Below are positions 60,382-64,000 of a stretch of 64,000 bases of DNA, one piece after another. The notes beneath the pieces were generated by a model. That model was not told the DNA's origin. It worked only from the letters and a program-made list of their open reading frames with translations, and did not search any database. Every line of letters starts with the position of its first letter. Position 1 is the stretch's first letter. Position numbers and translations under genes: made by a program. This DNA is from Oscillospiraceae bacterium (GTDB lineage: Bacteria > Bacillota > Clostridia > Oscillospirales > Ruminococcaceae): contig JAEELE010000097.1 in assembly GCA_016288755.1 (NCBI GenBank), positions 60,053-124,052 of the forward strand. Reading direction: 5' to 3'.

Positions 60382-61660
60382 CTTGCTTCACCCTCCTTCG
60401 GTAGAATCTGCGCGAAAATGCGCGCGTGTAAAGTGCATATGCTGCGATAATCAGAATTACCAGCAGGAGCATACTGCCTGTCAGGAGCAGATGCAGCCGG
60501 TAAACGGGCGTATCCCCGATCTGTATGACATACATTTTGCTGAAATAATACTCCGGGAAATTCAGTGACGCCGGCAGCCATGTCTGCGCCCATGAAATAA
60601 ACGCCCCTTCGCTGTTTGTCTGTCCGATCGCGTGCACCAGTTCAATGCTGCCGATGCCGAAGACCGCACTGCCGATCATTGCCGGAAGCGTGCGCCGGAA
60701 AAGTACCGAAAACAGCAGCGCTGTCTGCACGGTCAGGAGATCGTAAAGGAGCTGCATACCGAATGCGCGCAGCAGAAAACCGGAATTGCTGACCGGAAAC
60801 GGACACAGCGAGAGATCACGGTACATCATCTGTACGGTCTGCACGGAGGAGGACAGCCCGTGAATGCCGCACCAGCGCACGGCGTAGACTGCGATCGTGA
60901 TGCCCCATGCCGCCAGCAGTACCGTGAACACCGTGAGAAAGCACGCAGACAGCTTTGCAATATACAGCGCTCCGCGCCCGTATTTTGCAGTAAATACACA
61001 GCAATAGCTGCCGTTCTCATGCTCGGAGGAAAAAACACCCGCCGTCAGAAAGCAGAGAATGAGCAGCACGATATACCGTGAAAAGCTGTTCCGGCTGAAC
61101 AAGACCTGATCTTCCGTGAATTTGGACAGACCGTCCTGATAATAGGGTTCGAGGTGTAATTCACTTTGATATGCCTGCTCTGCGAGCTTTGCATATTGCA
61201 GCAAAAACGGATCGCTTTCCGTTTTGATGACCGATTCTGCATCCTTGGCAATCTGTGCACGACGCACATTCAGCGACTGAAAACGGACACACTGACTGTT
61301 CAGGTCGGAAAAGAGAATGCTGTCCATGCCGCGTGTCAGACCGTATTTGCCCGGGGCTTGCTTTTCTGTTTCCGAAAGCTGCATTTCCTGTTCGCGCAGG
61401 CGCTGCATTTCGTAGGTGACACGCCTAAAATACGCCTCGGAATACGGCTCGCTGTACTGTGCGAAGATGTTTTGCTTGTATGCCGGGAGCGAATAGTAGT
61501 TTTCAGAGATCATGTCCGGATGTGACCATTCATAAAGCAGTCCCGCAGCGTTCAGCGCAGAAAGCAGCAGGCAGATCAGCCCCGCAATCATTGCTGCATG
61601 TGCAAACCGCTGATGTGTAAGCTTATAGCATTCCATCCGGATCAGGCGGATCAAATTCAT
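60371..61660 (-). CDS. ABC-2 type permease, first member of the third transporter
   Basis: 429 residues. N-terminal span (AAMIAGLICLLLSALNAAGLLY), a long external region with coiled-coil character (about 45-190), then six spans up to LLTGSMLLLVILIIAAYALYTRAF and a basic tail. It overlaps the ATPase by 11 bases. Long first loop and plan match the permease at 58500, suggesting an old duplication. Confidence 0.83.
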   Translation of the reverse strand: MNLIRLIRMECYKLTHQRFAHAAMIAGLICLLLSALNAAGLLYEWSHPDMISENYYSLPAYKQNIFAQYSEPYSEAYFRRVTYEMQRLREQEMQLSETEKQAPGKYGLTRGMDSILFSDLNSQCVRFQSLNVRRAQIAKDAESVIKTESDPFLLQYAKLAEQAYQSELHLEPYYQDGLSKFTEDQVLFSRNSFSRYIVLLILCFLTAGVFSSEHENGSYCCVFTAKYGRGALYIAKLSACFLTVFTVLLAAWGITIAVYAVRWCGIHGLSSSVQTVQMMYRDLSLCPFPVSNSGFLLRAFGMQLLYDLLTVQTALLFSVLFRRTLPAMIGSAVFGIGSIELVHAIGQTNSEGAFISWAQTWLPASLNFPEYYFSKMYVIQIGDTPVYRLHLLLTGSMLLLVILIIAAYALYTRAFSRRFYRRRVKQGGA

Positions 61661-62679
61661 GTGTCTCCTCCGCAGTTCAGTATGACGGGCGTTCCTGTGA
61701 TCATCTGCTGTTCCATGCGGTCAAACAGCAGCAAAACGGCATCATGCTGACCGTTTATGGTATCCGACAGCATGACCGGAATCCGCCAGAGCTCCGCTGA
61801 CGGCTGATTGTCAAGATCTGCCGCATATTTCCCGTCAAACACATTAACCGGAGCACCGTCAATCAGGAGAATGAGACTGCACGATCCAGACGGCGCTTTG
61901 CAGTACAGATAAAGCGGCTGACCGTTCCTCATCTGCAAGCGCCAATTTTCCGCATCATCCGTGTTTAGCACTTCTTTTTCCGATAATTCCAGAATTGTCA
62001 TGCCTTCATCAGACTTCACGGTGAAACGCTGCAGCTGCAGTTCAGAAAGGGACACGTTCTGACGCTGCAATTTCTTTTCATCCGGAGATGAATTTGAGGA
62101 CGGAAGCAATTCCGAATTGACAAAAAAGTGTTTGCGGCTCCACTCTGCCCATTCCGGTTCCGTTTGGGGCAGATTTCGGTCAGAACAGACCGTTATACTT
62201 GTAAACGGAGCATTTTTATTCGAAAGCTCCACTGTGTATTCCTTGTCAATTTCCTCACCGACCCGATAAGGCGATGTATAAGCTTCTATTTCAGTTTCTG
62301 CCTGTTGAATCATGCAAAGCTGTCCGTCTGCAATGAAGAAATTTGTGACGCGTGCAGAATCATCAGAAAAGATTTGCTCTGTGACTGTCGCTTTTATCCG
62401 GATTCTTTCCTGTTTCTGTGTCAGATCGACAGGGTAGAAATCACTGATCTGAACGTCCTTTTCGGTTGAGGAATAGGGATCATATACCGGCTTTGTCCAA
62501 TATGTAAAAATATGCAAGCCTATCATCTGTTCGGGCATAGATGCACTGGATTCATCATTCACAGATGATGAAGGCGGATCCGGAAGAGGATCCAATGAAA
62601 CGTAACTGTTACATCCGCAGCAGATTACCAAAGAAAGAATTATCAGGATTCTGGCGATCTGTTTTTTCGGATCATTCAT
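61657..62679 (-). CDS. lipoprotein of unknown function
   Basis: 340 residues, start overlapping the upstream gene stop by eight bases; its own stop overlaps the permease start. The signal region (ARILIILSLVICCGC) has three cysteines; Cys23 after G is the likely lipid site but the lipobox is not canonical. Mature part: YVSLDPLPDPPSSSV linker, then a beta-rich domain with TVEQIFSDDSARVTNFF and a C-terminal part PAELWRIPVMLSD. Not recognised. Probably an external partner of the third transporter. Confidence 0.78.
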   Translation of the reverse strand: MNDPKKQIARILIILSLVICCGCNSYVSLDPLPDPPSSSVNDESSASMPEQMIGLHIFTYWTKPVYDPYSSTEKDVQISDFYPVDLTQKQERIRIKATVTEQIFSDDSARVTNFFIADGQLCMIQQAETEIEAYTSPYRVGEEIDKEYTVELSNKNAPFTSITVCSDRNLPQTEPEWAEWSRKHFFVNSELLPSSNSSPDEKKLQRQNVSLSELQLQRFTVKSDEGMTILELSEKEVLNTDDAENWRLQMRNGQPLYLYCKAPSGSCSLILLIDGAPVNVFDGKYAADLDNQPSAELWRIPVMLSDTINGQHDAVLLLFDRMEQQMITGTPVILNCGGDT

Positions 62680-63805
62680 AAGTAAAACCCTCTCCGGATG
62701 ACAGGTTCACGATTCTTCCGCCTTCAGCGGTATTCACAAAAAGCCATTCTTTTCCAATTGCGGTTATGCCTTCTATCTGACTGTCTGATGAATAAATGAT
62801 CTCCGTTTTACTCCATTCAGGATTTCCGCGCAGAATCTCATTCCGATTATGATCAACCGTATAGACAGAACCGTTTTGCGGATAGAAGCCCTCAAACGGT
62901 GAAGTATCCATGATGAGCATTTTTTCTTTCTTCGCCAGGTCATATTTGCAATACTGTCCTATCAGATTGATATAATAGAGGCACTGATCGTCTGTCACCC
63001 ATCCGTCTATTGTCGGATGATCATCCAGCGCATCCGTAATATGATGCTCTGCCCCCTCCGTGTACCGGATTCCGTATATCTCTCCATCAGATTTCATGCA
63101 AAAGAATTGATCGTGCGCCGCATCAATTTCGATTCTCTCTTCCCGAATACCGCTGTCCAGATATTGCAGCGTCCCGTTTTCTGTTTGATACAACACGCAA
63201 ATCTTACAAAAAGTGTCGCTTTGGTTGTATCCATTCGCAAAGCACAGCAGCCATCCGTCATTCAGCTCAAAGATGCGTGTATATGCAACGGACTGCGGAT
63301 CCAAAGCATTCTGATCAGAGTCAGCAGTAATTGACATTAATTCCGTTGTATTCCCCTGACGGTCGATTTTCATCAATTTGTTTTTTTCAGCAATATATAA
63401 GGTTTCGCCGCCGGACATCAGATGATGCGCAGGACGGTAGTACTGATATACCGGGCAGTTTGCTTGATCATGGCTGCATCCGGGTAATTTACACTGACTC
63501 TTCAAAGACAGGGAAGCTCCTTGTTTTTTCATCTTATACTCGCCGATATAAAACCATTCCCGGTCTTGCAGGAACAGATTGTTCTCGTTATCAATCACAT
63601 TGATTTCTCCGGTTCCGCCGAGAAAATTCGTTTGTTGAGAATCGCTCTGCGAGGACGAAGAATCAGTATCGGAATCATCAAACATGAATCCTGACAATGG
63701 ATTTGTCGAATCTTTCATCGAAGCCTCCGTATCAGAATGCTTGGGGGGGGCGGTGCATGCAGTCAGCAACAAGCCGGCAGCGAATAGAATCGATGCTTTC
63801 TTCAT
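62672..63805 (-). CDS. lipoprotein with beta-propeller-like repeats
   Basis: 377 residues; ATG at 63805 follows AAAGGAG. Lipobox LLTAC, lipid on Cys17, followed by a Ser/Asp-rich linker (about 20-60). The rest has repeated strand patterns with short aromatic ends (EWFYIGEYKMKK, GGETLYIAEKNKLMKID, DGWLLCFANGY, DQCLYYINLIGQYCKYD, NGSVYTVDHNRNEIL, GKEWLFVNTAEGG): six to seven blades like DUF5050-type propellers. One segment has C-K-L-P-G-C with a nearby His, which could hold a metal or form a disulphide. Likely a surface sensor or binding protein. First gene of the minus-strand operon to 58500. Confidence 0.8.
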   Translation of the reverse strand: MKKASILFAAGLLLTACTAPPKHSDTEASMKDSTNPLSGFMFDDSDTDSSSSQSDSQQTNFLGGTGEINVIDNENNLFLQDREWFYIGEYKMKKQGASLSLKSQCKLPGCSHDQANCPVYQYYRPAHHLMSGGETLYIAEKNKLMKIDRQGNTTELMSITADSDQNALDPQSVAYTRIFELNDGWLLCFANGYNQSDTFCKICVLYQTENGTLQYLDSGIREERIEIDAAHDQFFCMKSDGEIYGIRYTEGAEHHITDALDDHPTIDGWVTDDQCLYYINLIGQYCKYDLAKKEKMLIMDTSPFEGFYPQNGSVYTVDHNRNEILRGNPEWSKTEIIYSSDSQIEGITAIGKEWLFVNTAEGGRIVNLSSGEGFTYE

Positions 63806-63875
63806 AGCTGGTCTCCTTTTATTGTATTCGGTTTGAAAAAACATAATGTAGCTTATATATCAGCCTGTCCACAAA

Positions 63876-63903
63876 GCCCCTCTGCGAAAGCAAGCAGAGG
63901 GGC
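63876..63903 (-). terminator. terminator of a minus-strand gene entering from the right
   Basis: 10-base perfect stem GCCCCTCTGC / GCAGAGGGGC, 8-base loop; minus strand ends GGCTTTGTG. It separates the lipoprotein gene from whatever lies beyond 64000. Confidence 0.65.
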
Positions 63904-64000
63904 AATTTCAGCGAAGAATCAAGCAAAAACGGATTTCCGGCAAGGAAAACAGATAATAACGGCATAAAACAGCGGCAGGCGGCGATCCTTTCTGAGGTGG

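Noticed and set aside
1..64000. CRISPR array or cas genes next to the CARF nuclease
   Set aside because: No series of regularly spaced direct repeats of 25-40 bases and no Cas10, Cas7 or Cas5-like gene was found in the window. The tRNA fragments at 39.2-39.5 kb are spaced repeats but are clearly tRNA halves.
39590..64000. Right-hand attachment site of the integrated element
   Set aside because: No second copy of the tRNA-Arg 3' half or of CGCCTCCTAAGC was seen to the right of 39600, so the element end must be outside the window or diverged.

Overview
The window looks like chromosomal DNA of a fibre-degrading, GC-rich Firmicute close to Ruminococcus. The evidence is a CBM22-GH10 xylanase fragment, a four-module GH30-CBM-dockerin-CE1 enzyme (dockerins mark cellulosome parts), a GH5 glucanase, strong AGGAGG ribosome sites and consensus sigma-A promoters. 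Genus is an inference; there is no 16S gene here.

Layout. 1-4.0 kb: two secreted xylan-degrading genes on the minus strand. 4.3-9.5 kb: a plus-strand operon of poorly known proteins behind a perfect TTGACA-17-TATAAT promoter, ending with an LRAT-fold protein carrying three N-terminal repeats. 9.65-12.4 kb: an SGNH esterase and a GH5 lipoprotein, then a convergent AraC regulator. 13.6-25.9 kb (minus): a gene set that resembles a conflict/signalling system: a TIR-membrane protein, two YbjN-like paralogues, a CARF plus PD-(D/E)XK nuclease of the Card1/Can2 (DUF1887) type, a Clp-AAA/FtsH-M41 fusion, a membrane Rossmann/RyR-like protein, a stand-alone RyR-domain protein and a membrane-spermidine-synthase-like fusion. 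No CRISPR array or cas gene is visible.

26.1-37.4 kb: nearly the whole aromatic amino acid pathway in one plus-strand cluster (DAHP synthase, TyrA, AroB, AroA, AroC, PheA, fused AroE-AroK, AroQ), preceded by a promoter, a 36-residue Tyr/Phe-rich leader peptide and an intrinsic terminator, i.e. a classical attenuator. Three unrelated genes sit inside the cluster.

38-39.6 kb: a GHL10-type lipoprotein, then an intact tRNA-Arg(CCT) preceded by three truncated tRNA 5' halves that end at the anticodon loop. 39.8-42.5 kb: integrase, excisionase and XRE regulator with a visible operator: the left end of an integrated element of lower GC. 42.7-63.8 kb: LytTR two-component system and several ABC exporter sets (MacB-like; two paralogous FtsX-type permease pairs; LanFEG-like; a third ATPase with two permeases) with lipoproteins, suggesting peptide export or immunity. 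The right end of the element was not found.

A family of degenerate intergenic repeats based on GTGAGGA heptamers occurs at about 6.1, 9.6, 26.0, 27.5 and 37.5 kb. Coordinates of domains are hand-derived and approximate; no database search was run.
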